From: Rhynchopus sp. YZ270_cl-10
Taxonomy: Eukaryota > Euglenozoa > Diplonemea > Diplonemida > Diplonemidae
Assembly: GCA_964035575.1 (NCBI GenBank)
Contig: OZ037907.1
Coordinates: 496,001 to 560,000, forward strand
Reading direction: 5' to 3'
Length of the DNA stretch: 64,000 nucleotides
Part shown: one piece after another, positions 40,623 through 51,802 of the stretch
Position numbering within the stretch: the first letter of the stretch is position 1
How the letters are laid out: each line of letters starts with the position of its first letter
Position numbers and translations under genes: made by a program
Notes under the pieces: generated by a model
What the model saw: only the letters and a program-made list of their open reading frames with translations
The model's database searches: none
What the model was told of the DNA's origin: nothing

Positions 40623-41811
40623 TGTTTTTTTGTTATGTTTGCGTTATGCTCTTGTGTAGGAGGGGGTTTATGCATGCTTGTGGAGGGGTTGTGAGGAATC
40701 TAGGAAGATGTTCTCATTTATGTCTCTTCAGGTGCCCAGTAATGAAAAATTTAAAATACAGTGTAAGTACCATCCATGTAAAACATAATTATTATGACAT
40801 AACTAAAGGATAGCTCACTTCTCTTTTTTCGAAAACTTGGAAAAAAAAAAATCACGTGTCGCAACAGAATAGATCTACGCCACGCCCATCCCCCTCGCCT
40901 TTTTTCCTTCTTCTTTGATGCCAGTCCCTCTCGTTAATTGAGGGGACTGCGCGCATCTTGGTTCTAAAAGGTGCAATTGGAGGGCACGAAACGGGCCTTA
41001 CAAAAAAATAGCTGTTGGTGAGGGGGCAATATGATATTGTTAAAATGGGTTTGGGAGAGGAAAAAGGCAAATACCAATAGAGTAAAGATGACTGGACTTT
41101 ACGGGACATCTTTCAAAGATGAAACAAAAGATTAGGATATAATTTTCAATCGAAAGATGGAGTTTTATCCAGCTTCGTCTCCTCTTTTTGCAAATTAAAA
41201 AGAATCTTTTGTTTTGTTTTTTTTTTGTTCTTTTGCAAATGAAAAAGTAGGGTACAGGCATCTTTCAAAGATGAAACAAAAGGAAAACTTGTATGAAATG
41301 CGTCTCTCGTGCACACATCCACAGAAGACTTGCAAGATGGCAAGAAGAGAAGTTGAAAGTGCCAATTCCTCACACTAGAGACATCACTCCCCTACCTCTC
41401 CGTTTCTGCGGAAACGGCGTGAACCAATGTGGAATTTGATATCCTACAAGATGATCAACAACAAGAATTGAATACATTCTTTGAGAAAAAAAAAAAACCA
41501 CAGGTTCAGTTCTGTGGGGGGGAGAGTTTACCATGATACCCATGGACCTTCCTCACCCCCTTTTTTATTTCTTGATTGAAAAATACTCAGATTTTGTCAA
41601 TTGGGAGACGTACGGGAAATAATTAAGATAAATTATTTAAGAATGAAGTTTGACAAGAAAAATAATGTGACATCAAGTACAACAGCCCTCTCATGGCAGT
41701 GTACCATCACTAAAAAAAAAAAAAAATGAAGTTATTGATGCATACACTTCCCTACTGGCTGACCCATATACGACCAGTCCAGGATGAAAGGCACAAAAAA
41801 GAAAAGTTTAC

Positions 41812-41844
41812 TAGATGACCCTAAGCCTCTCGTGCTTAGTCACC
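41812..41844 (+). repeat. Typical AAGATGA-type CTCTCGT hairpin
   Basis: Agrees with the family consensus: AGATGA, CC, stem CTAAGC, loop CTCTCGT, stem GCTTAG, then TCACC. Confidence 0.7.
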
Positions 41845-42130
41845 AAAAAGAAAACTTGGCGAAATGTACCTCTTGTGCGCACATCTAAGAAACATAATGA
41901 TGACTAATTAAGTGAGGTGGGCAGGACTTTTTTTTTTGAAAAAAGCAAAATTAGAGTGAAATAGCACACAAAACAAAGAAGAAAAAAATACAGTTGGTTA
42001 AGGCCGCCACATGCCTCTGAACAGAGGCACTAAGAAGAGAAAAAGGCTGTAAATTTTACTAAGGGGGCCTAAAACCGCGATTAGTCAACCTTTGAAGAAA
42101 TTTAAAAAAAAAAATTAATATATATTATTA

Positions 42131-42276
42131 TCGTGAATTTATTTTCCAGTATTTCACGCACAGGTGGAAACAGCCCGAGGGGAAGCATTTTTTCCCGAGG
42201 GCGAAGCCCGAGGGGAAAAATGCTTCCCCGAGGGCTGTTTCCACCTGTAAGTGAAATACTGGTATAAATTCACGAA
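42131..42276. repeat. 146-bp near-perfect palindrome
   Basis: Each arm begins CGTGAATTTATTTTCCAGTA (one side with small changes) and runs inward through GGTGGAAACAGCCCGAGGGG to a GCGAAGC centre. Its end motif is also found inverted near 42793-42826 in the next element. Confidence 0.75.
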
Positions 42277-42298
42277 AATATATTATTTTATCTCCAAA

Positions 42299-42868
42299 TG
42301 AGACCATGAATTTCACAACCCGTTTTCACGTACAAAGAGACGAGGGTGGGGTGGTTCTTTTTATGATGATTTTTGATTCAGTTTTTTGATGTGGAACTCT
42401 TAGCGCTGGACAGCGCCTTGAGCCAGAACTGGTGCAGCGGGTTTGTGGCGCTTACGCGGCTGTACTTCTGATGAAGATGAGGAAGACGATGACGATGAGT
42501 CACTTGTGTTCGTGTCGGACTCACTCTCCACAGGTGCCCTCGCACGTTTTTGAGGTCTCATTTGGGATTTTTTGATGAAAATTTGGGAAAAAAAACGTGT
42601 AAATCCGTGGTTTGTGTGATACAGAAAATTAACTCAAAAATGCGTTTGAGACCCCAGAATGGCTCAAAATGCCTCTTTTCTGGCTTTAATTGCAAAATTG
42701 GGCCTCCAAAGGCCTCCAAAAAAATTTTCGAGAGTTCAGTTCTACGATTTTCTGAGCGTGAATTTATTTTTCTGAGCGTGAATTTATTTTTTGAGCGTGA
42801 AATACCGGAAAATAAATTCACGCACCTCCTTCACGATTTTGTGAAGGGGCGTGAAATTCATGGTCTCA
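42299..42868. mobile_element. 570-bp transposon-like element with a small ORF
   Basis: The ends TGAGACCATGAATTTCAC are exact inverted repeats. Near the right end are three GAGCGTGAATTTATTTT-type repeats and a GCGTGAAATACCGG palindrome, a layout like that of the tyrosine-recombinase element at 8648-10124. It could be a non-autonomous relative. No target duplication was recognised. Confidence 0.65.
42400..42561 (-). CDS. 53-aa Ser/Arg-rich ORF inside a transposon-like element
   Basis: ATG 42561 to TAA 42400. A basic start (MRPQKRARAP), an acidic/Ser run (VESESDTNTSD then ten Ser) and a basic Pro/Ala tail (RKRHKPAAPV). No domain. It is the only coding signal in this element; it may be a captured first exon or a short element-encoded protein. 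Confidence 0.35.
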   Translation of the reverse strand: MRPQKRARAPVESESDTNTSDSSSSSSSSSSEVQPRKRHKPAAPVLAQGAVQR

Positions 42869-43349
42869 AGCGGGGATAAAAAAAAATACCGGGGCACACA
42901 CATATTTCAGAGCTGTGCGCGCGAAGAAACCGGAAAACCGTCGTCTCCTCTTAGCTTCCAGAGACGCAAGAAAAGCAGTGTGGGAAACTCCTTCATCGTG
43001 GATTTCAAACATCAAGACGGATACTAGAGTATTATACCATATACATACGTAAGTTAACCTAAGCCTCATGTGCTTAGGAACCTTGAAAGAAAGCAAAATA
43101 TAAGAAATTCAGAAAGCATTAAAAGAAGGGTTCTTGAACACAGTTCTTATTTGTTCTTTTATTTTTTTTTTTTTGTTTTTTGCTGCATCGACAAATTGCC
43201 CACCCGAAGAGTAGGTTCTGTGCTATGTGAGTCAGTGTTATTTTGTTGAAGAAAGAGCAAGTCAGGTGTACTTACAGACGGCACACCCTCATCCCCTGAC
43301 AAGAGAGTGGATAGATGATCTGGTCTGACCCCTTTAAGTATTTCATATA

Positions 43350-43449
43350 CCGTATTCGTACAAAGTATCGACCGTAAAAAAGGTCGAACTTCCAGAAAAC
43401 CTCCGAAAAGGTCGAACATTAGTACGGTCCATACTTTGTACGAATCCGG
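43350..43449. mobile_element. 100-bp TA-flanked MITE
   Basis: The ends CCGTATTCGTACAAAGTATC and its inverted partner (two changes) are flanked by TA at 43348-43349 and 43450-43451. Its first bases, CCGTATTCG, equal those of the pogo-like element at 61703-62824, so it may be mobilised by the same transposase. Confidence 0.75.
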
Positions 43450-43510
43450 TATGTTCTATTCTATTGAATAGAAAGTTTTACAGGGTGCACTAAATGTACC
43501 ATACTGTGGG

Positions 43511-43540
43511 TGTTATAACGTTATCGATAACGTTATAACA
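43511..43540. repeat. 30-bp perfect palindrome
   Basis: TGTTATAACGTTATC and its reverse complement meet at CG. No repeat elsewhere in the window was noticed. Confidence 0.7.
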
Positions 43541-44973
43541 GTGTGATCAGGGCGTTCGCCCCGGGGCGAAAAATATTTTTTTTCGTTAAAAAAATCTTTT
43601 CCTGAAAAAATGACATTTTATTTCGCCCCAGGGCTTCGCCCCACCGGGGCGAAACCCTGTATAAATAAATAAATAAATAAAAAAAGGGGGAAAAAAAAAA
43701 AAAAAAGAGAGAGAGAGATTTCTCCCCACCACCCTGTAGACCCCCCCGGAGGGGGGGTCGTAGAGGGGTGTCCACTGTACTCAAAATCATCCGCAAACCC
43801 GCCTGCCGTGAGAGGAAGTTTCCCCAGCACTCCCGCTCGCTCCTCAATCCTGCAGTCTGCTGAAGGTGTACCGTACCCCCTGTTATAGAAGGTGTCACTG
43901 CTCGTGTCAACTCTACTTTCAACGGCAGAGAGTTGAAAATAATCAAAATAAGGATGAAGTCTCATATGACAGATGCCTCTCTTGTACATCTGTTTGATTA
44001 AACAACACAAAGAGACCCTCAGTGAGGGGGGATTGATGAAATTCTCCATCGTTTTGCTGGTTTTAGTATCAGGAAAGTTCAGCTGTAATATCACTTGTGC
44101 TGGGGAAGGGATCACGCGCAAATCGCAAATTTTTTTTGACCATTCAGTACCAGGGATTCACCCCACGAACTAACTTCTCTCCGGCGGGAAAATTTTTTTT
44201 GACCTATTTTAAGCACTAGTAAAAAAACGAAAATTTCGGGGTTTTTGGCATTTCGCCACGATCAGGAAAAAACGATGGCGATAGCGAACGCCCTGAGTGT
44301 GATGTACCAAAAAAAAAAAAAAGATCGGGCCTTTGTTTGTACGCTCAAAGCCGGGCGAAACAAAAATGTGGGGAAATAGAAACTTAACACTCATCACACG
44401 ATAAAACCCATGGGAGAGGTTGTGGTGAAACGCACACACATATCTCCTCCCACTTGACATCGTCCAGACGCATGTCTGCCCGGGACATTTTATTTTGTAG
44501 AGGTTGTGTAAGATTTGTGGTGAAACGCACACACCTCGACCTGTTTGGTGAGGCGTGGCTCTGCAGCGCGGTTCGTCCCTAGAACCGCGAGTGTGTTCAA
44601 AATGCTTTGTTTCTATTTCCTCCTTCATTTCATGAGGTGACAGAAAAAAAAAAAATGTGAACCTGCATTTAGTGTGGGAGGGGGAAAAAAAACACACCCC
44701 AAGTCTTTTTCTGGCAACCACTCTCCCAAAGGAATCGGGTGCTGAGGGCATTTTTATGCCAGAAAAAAAAACCCCCCCTGGTGTGTGGGAACAATTTATA
44801 TCACAAAAAGGAGGGGGCAGAGGAATGCAGAGTGAAGGGGAGGAGAACCACAACTCTTTGGGGAAGAGTGGTTTTTCTTCTTTTTCTTTTTTTTTTCGTT
44901 TTCTGCAGAATGTTATAAAGGTCAGGGACAAGGGAAGGGAGTGGAGAGGAACTGGGTGAATCGGCCTCACAGG

Positions 44974-45665
44974 CAGCGGTGAAAATCTTGGGCAGTAAGC
45001 CCGGGAAAACCCGGGCTTAATTAATTTTGCGCAGAGCAAGCCCGGGTTCGAAGCCCGGGTTTACCCGGGCTTAAGCCTGGGTTTTCCCCGGGTTTTAACT
45101 TTTCTGGGGTGGGCTGCCCCACCCCACTCCGGGGGGTGTTGCCTCAGGGTGCAGCCCGGGGTAGTCAGTCGCTGAAACGAAGCTCTGCTGACAGAAAACA
45201 ACGAAGTCAGTAAAGAAAACACACACGTCTATACTCAAGGGTTACCCACACCCCCGTCACAGCCAGAACGCGACTCAATTGGTCAAACACCGAAGGAAAA
45301 GGAAGCATGCAACATGGCGAAATTATAAAAGTAGCGTACCGTGCGCCTGCGGCGCAAGATGGCAACCCATCCTTCCCTGACATAGTTTGGCTGTAAAAAT
45401 GTGCGATTATAAGCGCAATTTTTTGAAATGTTGCGTACCGTGGCTTCGCTAGGAACCTTTGGGTGCCATGACTGCCCTTTCTTTGTTATAAATGTACTGG
45501 CTACTTACAATTCGTGTACCACGTGCGCCTGGTGCACGAATTGCTATCAATTGGGTTTACAGCCACCAGTATTTTAATTATTTTCACCAAAAAACCAAGC
45601 CCGGGTACAAACCCGGGCTTCGAATTAATTTTGCTAGCTGTGGAAGCCCGGGATTTTCAACCCTG
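44974..45665. mobile_element. hAT-like non-autonomous transposon with 8-bp target duplication
   Basis: The inverted ends CAGCGGTGAAAATC and CAGGGTTGAAAATC are flanked by the exact 8-bp direct repeat CTCACAGG at 44966-44973 and 45666-45673. An 8-bp duplication with a CAGxG start is the hAT signature. Sub-terminal AAGCCCGGGTT palindromes recur on both sides and are likely transposase sites. A SINE-like repeat (45247-45545) sits inside, so it is either nested or part of the element. No transposase is present. Confidence 0.82.
45247..45545 (-). repeat. Dispersed SINE-like repeat, copy 3
   Basis: Homologous to 318-721 and 13450-13832 and in the same orientation as copy 2. It lies within the hAT-like element. 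Confidence 0.65.
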
Positions 45666-45673
45666 CTCACAGG

Positions 45674-46654
45674 CACAACCCCTTTTTTTTCACAGGAGAA
45701 CGGAAGGGGGAGGGGTGTGGGTGGAGTTCAAAATAGAACATAACTTCGGGATATGAATAAGAAGAAAACAATGAAAAACAGCGTTTTCCGTTTTATCGCT
45801 CCGCAAGCTTGATGTGTTTTTTTTTCGCTGAAGTGTTGTGTGTGTGAGAGAAACAGTGAGTGAGAAAACACAGGCTGGTGGGCACGCACCTTTCGTCGTT
45901 TCAATTTCCAAGTGTCAAGTAATGTCTCCAATCTTTTTAGAATTGACAACAATGTCAACTCCGCGGGTTATCGAACCACGGAAACGTTGTTCAAAATTAA
46001 AGGGTTATTAAAGCTTAGATCTAGTTAACGACAAACAAAACAACAAACAACGGCAAAGGTGTCAACGAACTGTGATGCCTAGTGTGAGTTTCCGTTTTCT
46101 TTTTTTCTTTTCTTGTTGAATCGACGAGCACCTACCAAGATAGGTTCTGTACACAATGCCGCATCTAAGCTGAGTGCGGAGAGAAAGTGATGTTGATAGT
46201 GCAAAAACGCCTCTGGGACGCAGTGCACTGACACTCCGCGGGTTATCGAACCCCCGGAGTGGTGTTGGGAGTTGCTGGTGGGGAAACTGTAAGCAGGCAC
46301 AAGAAGAGAGGGAAAAAAAACAACAACAGCTTAGTATTGAACCCTTTCACCTATGACCGTTCATATGCCATTCATATCTACACCTCTTTGACAAGGCTCC
46401 GTGTTAGGAGATCGAAAATGAGGGATGAAAGAAAAAAAAAATTGAGGGGTAAATGCACTGTTTGTGCGAAGAAAAGATACTTCGGGGTGCGCGCGGCACA
46501 TTGTAACGAGCGCACAGCAGAGAGAGAGAGCAACCCTGATGCCGAAGAGGGGAAGGAAAAGAGAAAAAAAAAAAAAAAATGAAAAAAAAAGTATATCATC
46601 CAAAATCTGCCCAGCCGTATAGAAAAGCCCGATTTTGGGCTCCTTTTTAAGTTA
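45674..46654. other. Spacer with ~165-bp repeat
   Basis: Positions 45735-45925 resemble 37134-37310 and, less closely, 50612-50842 (TCGCTCCGCAAGCTTG, TTTTCGCTGAAGTG, GGGCACGCACCTT). A short hairpin with the arms ACTCCG and CGGAGT around GGGTTATCGAACCC is at 46232-46260, with a weaker copy near 45957. No gene is seen. Confidence 0.5.
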
Positions 46655-46763
46655 CTGGGGGGGGGGCTAATAAAGTATACGGTGCTAATAAAGTATACGG
46701 GGGTAATAAAGTATACGGCGCGGAAACCCATTTTGAGCGTGGAAATCTGTGAAATAAAGTATA

Positions 46764-47250
46764 TGGTGCTTCCCGGGGGGTATGCATTTCACAAATTTTC
46801 AATTCAATTCACAACTTTTCACAACTATTCACAACTTTTCACTACCCTTTTTTCTCTCGTTGGTGAAGCTCTTAAACGCCGGCATTTGCATTTCCGGAAT
46901 CCGTACGGCCAGTGGTGGGGTCAATTTGCCGAAATGGACAAGTTCTCGTCATTTCCGCACATCACACAGTACACAGGTACACAGGTACACCACATCACGT
47001 TCTATCTTGTGAATCCCAGCGTACCCCTCAATGGGTGGGTCACCACCCCGCCCAAAAAAAAAGCACACAAAAAAAAAAATCAATTCACAACTTTTCACAA
47101 CTATTCACAACTTTTCACATTTTTTCACAATTTTTCACCACTTTTCACCAGCCTTCACAATTTTGTAGCGGTTTTCGTGTTGTGAAAATTTGTGAAAACT
47201 TGTCACATTTTGTGAAAATTTGTGAAATGCACACCCCCCGGGAAGCACCA
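46764..47250. mobile_element. Foldback element with TTCACAA arrays and 5-bp target duplication
   Basis: The inverted ends begin TGGTGCTTCCCGGGGGGT and continue GCATTTCACAAATTTTCA. The interior has many ATTCACAACTTTTCAC units. An exact GTATA duplication lies at 46759-46763 and 47251-47255. It resembles the 14590/47419 family in starting with TGG, in its simple TCACAA arrays and in its 5-bp duplication, but the end sequence differs. Confidence 0.82.
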
Positions 47251-47418
47251 GTATACGGTTTTTGGGTACATTTTTCTTGCTAAAAAATTTTTCCAGCATT
47301 TTTTGCACAAAAAATCAAAAAAATTTTTTTTTTGATTTCGGTGGTCCGGATTCTGTGCGTGCTGTGATGGGGTCACTTTGCGCTGAGAAATGAGTATTTT
47401 TGACCTAAAATGCATGTA

Positions 47419-48311
47419 TGGGGAGATCCGGGTGCCCGCAACAACAATATTCACAAAAAATCACAAAAAATCACAACAAATCACAACAAATCACACAAAA
47501 TCACATAAAATAAATACAAAAAATCACAAAAAAAAAATTCTATTCACAACAAATCACAAAAAATCACAAAAATCACAAAAAATCACAAGCAATCACAAAA
47601 AAAAAATCCTATTCACAAAAAATCACAAGCAATCACAAACAAAAAATCTTATTCACAAAAAATCACACAAAATCACAAAAAAAAAATCCTATTCACAAAA
47701 AATCACAAACAATCACAAAAAATCACAAAAAATCACAAAAAGTGGATGTGATTTTTTGTGATTTTTTGTGATTGTTTGTGATTTTTTGTGAATAGGATTT
47801 ATTTTTTGTGATTTTGTGTGATTTTTTGTGAATAAGATTTTTTGTTTGTGATTTTTTGTGATTGTTTGTGAATAGGATTTTTTTTTTGTGATTTTTTGTG
47901 ATTTTTGTGATTTTTTGTGATCGTTTGTGTTTTTTTGCGAATAGGATTTATTTTTTGTGATTGTTTGTGATTTTTTGTGAATAGGATTTATTTTTTGTGA
48001 TTTTGTGTGATTTTTTGTGAATAAGATTTTTTGTTTGTGATTTTTTGTGATTGTTTGTGAATAGGATTTTTTTTTTGTGATTTTTTGTGATTTTTGTGAT
48101 TTTTTGTGATCGTTTGTGTTTTTTTGCGAATAGGATTTATTTTTTGTGATTGTTTGTGATTTTTTGTGAATAGGATTTATTTTTTGTGATTTTGTGTGAT
48201 TTTGTGTGAATAAGATTTTTTGTTTGTGATTGTTTGTGATTTTTTGTGAAGAGGATTTTTTTTTTGTGATTGCTTGTGAATATTGTTGTTGCGGGCACCC
48301 GGATCTCCCCA
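47419..48311. mobile_element. Foldback transposon with 5-bp target duplication, copy 2
   Basis: Same ends as 14590-15125 (TGGGGAGATCCGGGTGCCCG) and the same ATCACAAAAA arrays, but the right half is longer (893 bp in all) through an internal duplication of about 170 bp. An exact ATGTA duplication is at 47414-47418 and 48312-48316. No coding capacity. Confidence 0.87.
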
Positions 48312-48628
48312 ATGTATCAATTTTTACACGATTGGTGCTGATAGGGTTCAGATTTGTGAAAATTTAAGTCACCAAAAAATTGTTCATTTTTCCACATTGA
48401 CCCCACCACTGGCTGGGATTGGCCCAAAAATGCCAATGGTGGTGTTTTCGCGAGGTTTCGGCCACTAGAAACCCCAAAATAACAGTGATTTTTTTTTTTT
48501 TTTTTTCCTTTTTCGTTTTTTGGCCATTTAAGCAGTAATTCCCGCCGAATAAAGTATACGTATACTTTAATAGCTCCCCCCCAGTAGAGCAGGGATTATA
48601 TTCAGTTTCCCACTTTTTTTTTTTGTTT

Positions 48629-48679
48629 GAAAACTTGGTTGTATTAGTGCAAACACCCGAGGGATGAGATCCACTATAC
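48629..48679 (-). repeat. T-family ~50-nt unit, copy 5
   Basis: Minus strand starts TATAGTGGATCTCATCC and ends CAACCAAGTTTTC followed by AAACAAAAAAAAAAAA. Confidence 0.7.
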
Positions 48680-48829
48680 TATACTTTAAATATATCGCCT
48701 GTCGAAAGACAGGAGTTGTGAAACAAAAAAAAATATCAGGTCCTTTTTTGTGTCATTTTCTTGGTGTTCCACAAAACTGACAGGTTTTGTGGAACGTCAT
48801 TTTTTTTCCTTTTTCTTTTTTTCTTTTTG

Positions 48830-49344
48830 CACGGGTCAGGAAAGATCTTTTGTATTTTTTTGTCTTTTTTCGAGAATCTCGGGAGAAAAAAAAAAAAAAA
48901 TCAAGATTTTCAGGATTTTTGTCTTTTTTTTTCAGGATCTCTCGAGATCTTTGAGATCTTTGAAAAATCCTGGAAAAAAAAGGAAAAAAAAGGAAAAAAA
49001 GAGAAAAAAAGATGAAAAAGATCTTGAAAATCTTTTTTTTCTCAAAAAAAAGATAAAAAAGATTTTTGGGATTTTGAAAAATCTTTTTGGGGGAAAAAAA
49101 AAAAAAGATTTTGAAAATCTTTTTTTTTTTTTTCAAAGATTTCTCAAGATCTCGAGATTTTTCATGAAATTTCATGGATTTTTCCAGGATTTTTCAGGAT
49201 TTTTTCAGGATTTTCCCAGGATTTTCAAATCTTTTCTCTTTTTTTTTTTCTCCCAAAAATCTTTTTTTTTTTTTTTTTTTTCGGGAGAAGAGGATTTTTT
49301 TTCTCGAAAAAAAAAAAAAAAAAAAAGATCTTTCCCGACCCGTG
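48830..49344. mobile_element. Foldback element of AGATCTT/GGATTTT units
   Basis: The ends CACGGGTCAGGAAAGATCTT and its inverted partner (one change) bracket about 470 bp built almost only of A/T runs with AGATC, GGATTTTT and AAAATCC units, so the strands can fold along most of their length. No open frame of meaning. Confidence 0.65.
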
Positions 49345-51310
49345 TTTTTGTGTAATTATTCAGGGTAGTAGCTTGAAAGGTGCACTTTTCAAATGTTGCT
49401 GGTTTGCTGGTTTAGAAAAAAATTTTCCCCGGTTGAAAGCGGTCATCGCGCGCTTCGCGCGCGCCTCCCTGCCAACCACAGAGTGGAGAGGCAAAGGGTA
49501 AATTTTGCGAGACAACAAAGAAAATAGAATATAACCCTGTGTTAACGGAGCTTGGTCTTGCACCTTTCGTTCCACTAACCGTACAAAGTCAATACGTCTT
49601 CCAGAAGCAGGGGCTGTTGCAACGGTGGGTCATTTTGAAAAAACGGTCAACTTTTTGCAGCTTTGGTCAAGTTGCATTTGTGGCTGCAAAATGCAAGGGG
49701 GTTCCCTAAGACATTGTAAACTCTATTTTTTTGCGGAGCAAAAAAATAACATGTGGCGCCGCAGGCGAAAAAAAATTAGGGTATAGTGCAAAACATGCAG
49801 CTTTTTACACCACAGAGTCACTTAATGAACCCTTTTTAGGGGTTCGCTTACGTGTGAGGCTTTCTTCTGTGAGTGGGAAAGTGGTGCGGGGGGCGACGAA
49901 AAACTGAATCCCGAATCCGACTTTTTTTTTTTATTTTTCCCCAAACCAGTAAACCAGCTCGTTCTGGTTTTGAAACCAGCAAAAGTACCCAAGCTATTTC
50001 CCTGTAATTATTCACTCCACATATTTTGCAGTGCCCAAAAAAAAAGCGGGGCGCGATTGTTCATTTGGGGAAAACAGGGAGTGGGGGGCGTTTTGCTCGG
50101 TATATGAAAATCTCAGTGAGCGGTGCGGGAATGGGTTGTGTTGTGTTGTGTTGAAACAACAGGGGTATACCTTCAGAGGAAGACATACAAGAGGGGGAGA
50201 AAAAAATTAAAAATATGAAGACAAGAAAAAAAAAACAGTGTTGAGGTAAAAAGAGTGAACCTAAGTGTCATTCTTCTGCTTAGTACCCAAATAAATGAAA
50301 AGAAACAAGCGAGCGACAGTGCAACCCCAGATGGAATTATTGGTCACTCATAGAAAAAGGTGCATTCATTGTGTGTGTTCTGTGAAAACAAAAAAAAAGG
50401 AAACAAAAGAAAACTTGAAATATGAATGCCTCTTGTGCATACATAGCTCAACAAAAAGATTATAGGGGTCAGATATAATAATTGCTGTACATAACGGAAC
50501 GGAAAACATCAATACCAAAGAAAGTAAGAAACTCCTAGTCTCAAGGTGGGTGTGATGGAAACATCCAAAGTGCTCGTAAAAGCCTTTTCAAGTATTTTTC
50601 AGAAATAGAATCTGGCTTCAGGATTTGAAAAGTGAATAAAAAGAAAACGATGAAAATCTTGATGAATCTGCCTCTCGTGCACACAACATCTTTAACAAAG
50701 AAAAAAGAAAAAAAAAACTCTTTTCGTTCGCTGCAAATTTGTTGTGTTTTTCCCGCTGTATGAGTGTGTGGTGATAAAACAAATACTGAATGGAAAAAAC
50801 CAATTTGCAGGCACCTTCCGTCGATTCTATATCCTCTTTGCCAATGCTTGGCAAAAAAAATACTCTTTTTAACTCACAGAATAGTTCACCCCAAAAACTG
50901 GGTCCCGTTTCCTTTCAGGGTGCATCATAATTGCAGGGAGGAAGAACTTTTGTAAGATGATCCTACGGTCAGCAATTGGCACCCAGAGGGGAGATGGGAG
51001 AGGGAGTAGAGCGTGTAGGAGGGGGAGAAGAAAAATCACACAAAAAAAAATTTTTTTTTTGGATCCCGATTCTCAGTGATGTGTGGAAAATCTTGAATAT
51101 TGGTGGTCTTTTCCTGCGAATATTAAGAGAAGAGAAGTGCAACAAAGAAAAGTAAAAAATGGTAGTCATCCGACGATGCCAGCCATCCGGGGATGAAAAC
51201 ACAAAGCCAGAATGAAAAAGCACTCTCATCATTTTACCTAGATCAAGTCTTTTTTTTTCCCATCCACCCCACCCTCCTCCCGATCCTTATGTATTCCCCA
51301 AAAAAAATAA

Positions 51311-51768
51311 TTAATTAGAGCTGAAGTACCCTTGAAGATCTGATAAAAGGTACTTCCATCTTCCGTGTATTTTGTCGCTGTGCCTTTTCCCTGCAAAGGA
51401 AAACAAAATGGGTGTATAGAAAGAGGTTACAAAAAAAGTTGTCCATTTTTTTATTTTTAGCAGGGTGGCGTAATAATCTCTCTCTCTGTTGATTGACACT
51501 GTCCATCAGCTTTTTTGGTAAAAAGAAGTGTCGGCGTTTTTCTCTTTTTTATATAATGTAGAGCAATAAGTACAACAATTTTGGGGAGGGAATAATTACA
51601 TAACACCCCCATCTTCCATATGTTCTCTCTTCAGAATGCTTGTAAAAGCATTCTCTCATTTTTCTTTTTTTTTTTTTTTTGTTTCTCTTCAAAATCTCCC
51701 TTTTTTTTTTTGACAATGTGACAACGATCAGCCACTCCATAGATAGTCAGCCTTACCTATCGACGTTT

Positions 51769-51772
<4 letters not shown>
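51311..51772 (-). CDS. Possible two-exon mini-gene, 31 aa
   Basis: Exon 1, 51772-51757, encodes METSI plus one base and ends at a GTAAGG donor. Exon 2, 51390-51311, follows a TTTGCAG acceptor and reads GKRHSDKIHGRWKYLLSDL onward to a stop. The 366-nt intron holds T runs. The splice sites and phase fit, but the product is too short to recognise, and chance is a real alternative. Confidence 0.3.

Positions 51773-51801
<29 letters not shown>

Positions 51802-51802
<1 letters not shown>

Larger units (their letters stand above)
39387..42130. other. Gene-poor, repeat-rich spacer
   Basis: Contains a 36-bp (AG)n microsatellite at 39622-39657, a MITE at 40071-40197, a T-family unit at 40572-40622, and small hairpins near 40216-40234, 41296-41325, 41673-41705, 41812-41844, 41865-41890 and 42059-42095. 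No gene is supportable. Confidence 0.5.
42869..44973. other. Gene-free spacer with short elements
   Basis: Includes a hairpin at 43059-43077, the MITE at 43350-43449, a perfect 30-bp palindrome at 43511-43540, a palindromic CGCCCC/GGGGCG patch near 43557-43655, a hairpin near 43955-43993 and the block near 44370-44440 shared with 28095-28180. No gene is supportable. Confidence 0.5.
46655..48584. mobile_element. Stowaway-like MITE carrying two nested foldback elements
   Basis: The outer ends CTGGGGGGG and CCCCCCCAG are flanked by TA (46653-46654 and 48585-48586) and followed by tandem TAATAAAGTATACGG units on the left, with inverted units on the right. Two elements with 5-bp target duplications have entered it (46764-47250 and 47419-48311). 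Without them the outer element would be about 540 bp. The first inserted into one of the AAAGTATACGG units. Confidence 0.8.

Noticed and set aside
45040-45070. GGGTTCGAAGCCC resembling a tRNA B box
   Set aside because: It belongs to a run of CCCGGG palindromes in the sub-terminal part of the hAT-like element.
45957-46260. tRNA T-arm-like text (GGTTCGATAACCC on the minus strand)
   Set aside because: No acceptor stem, anticodon arm or A box fits around it; it is a 28-nt hairpin present twice.
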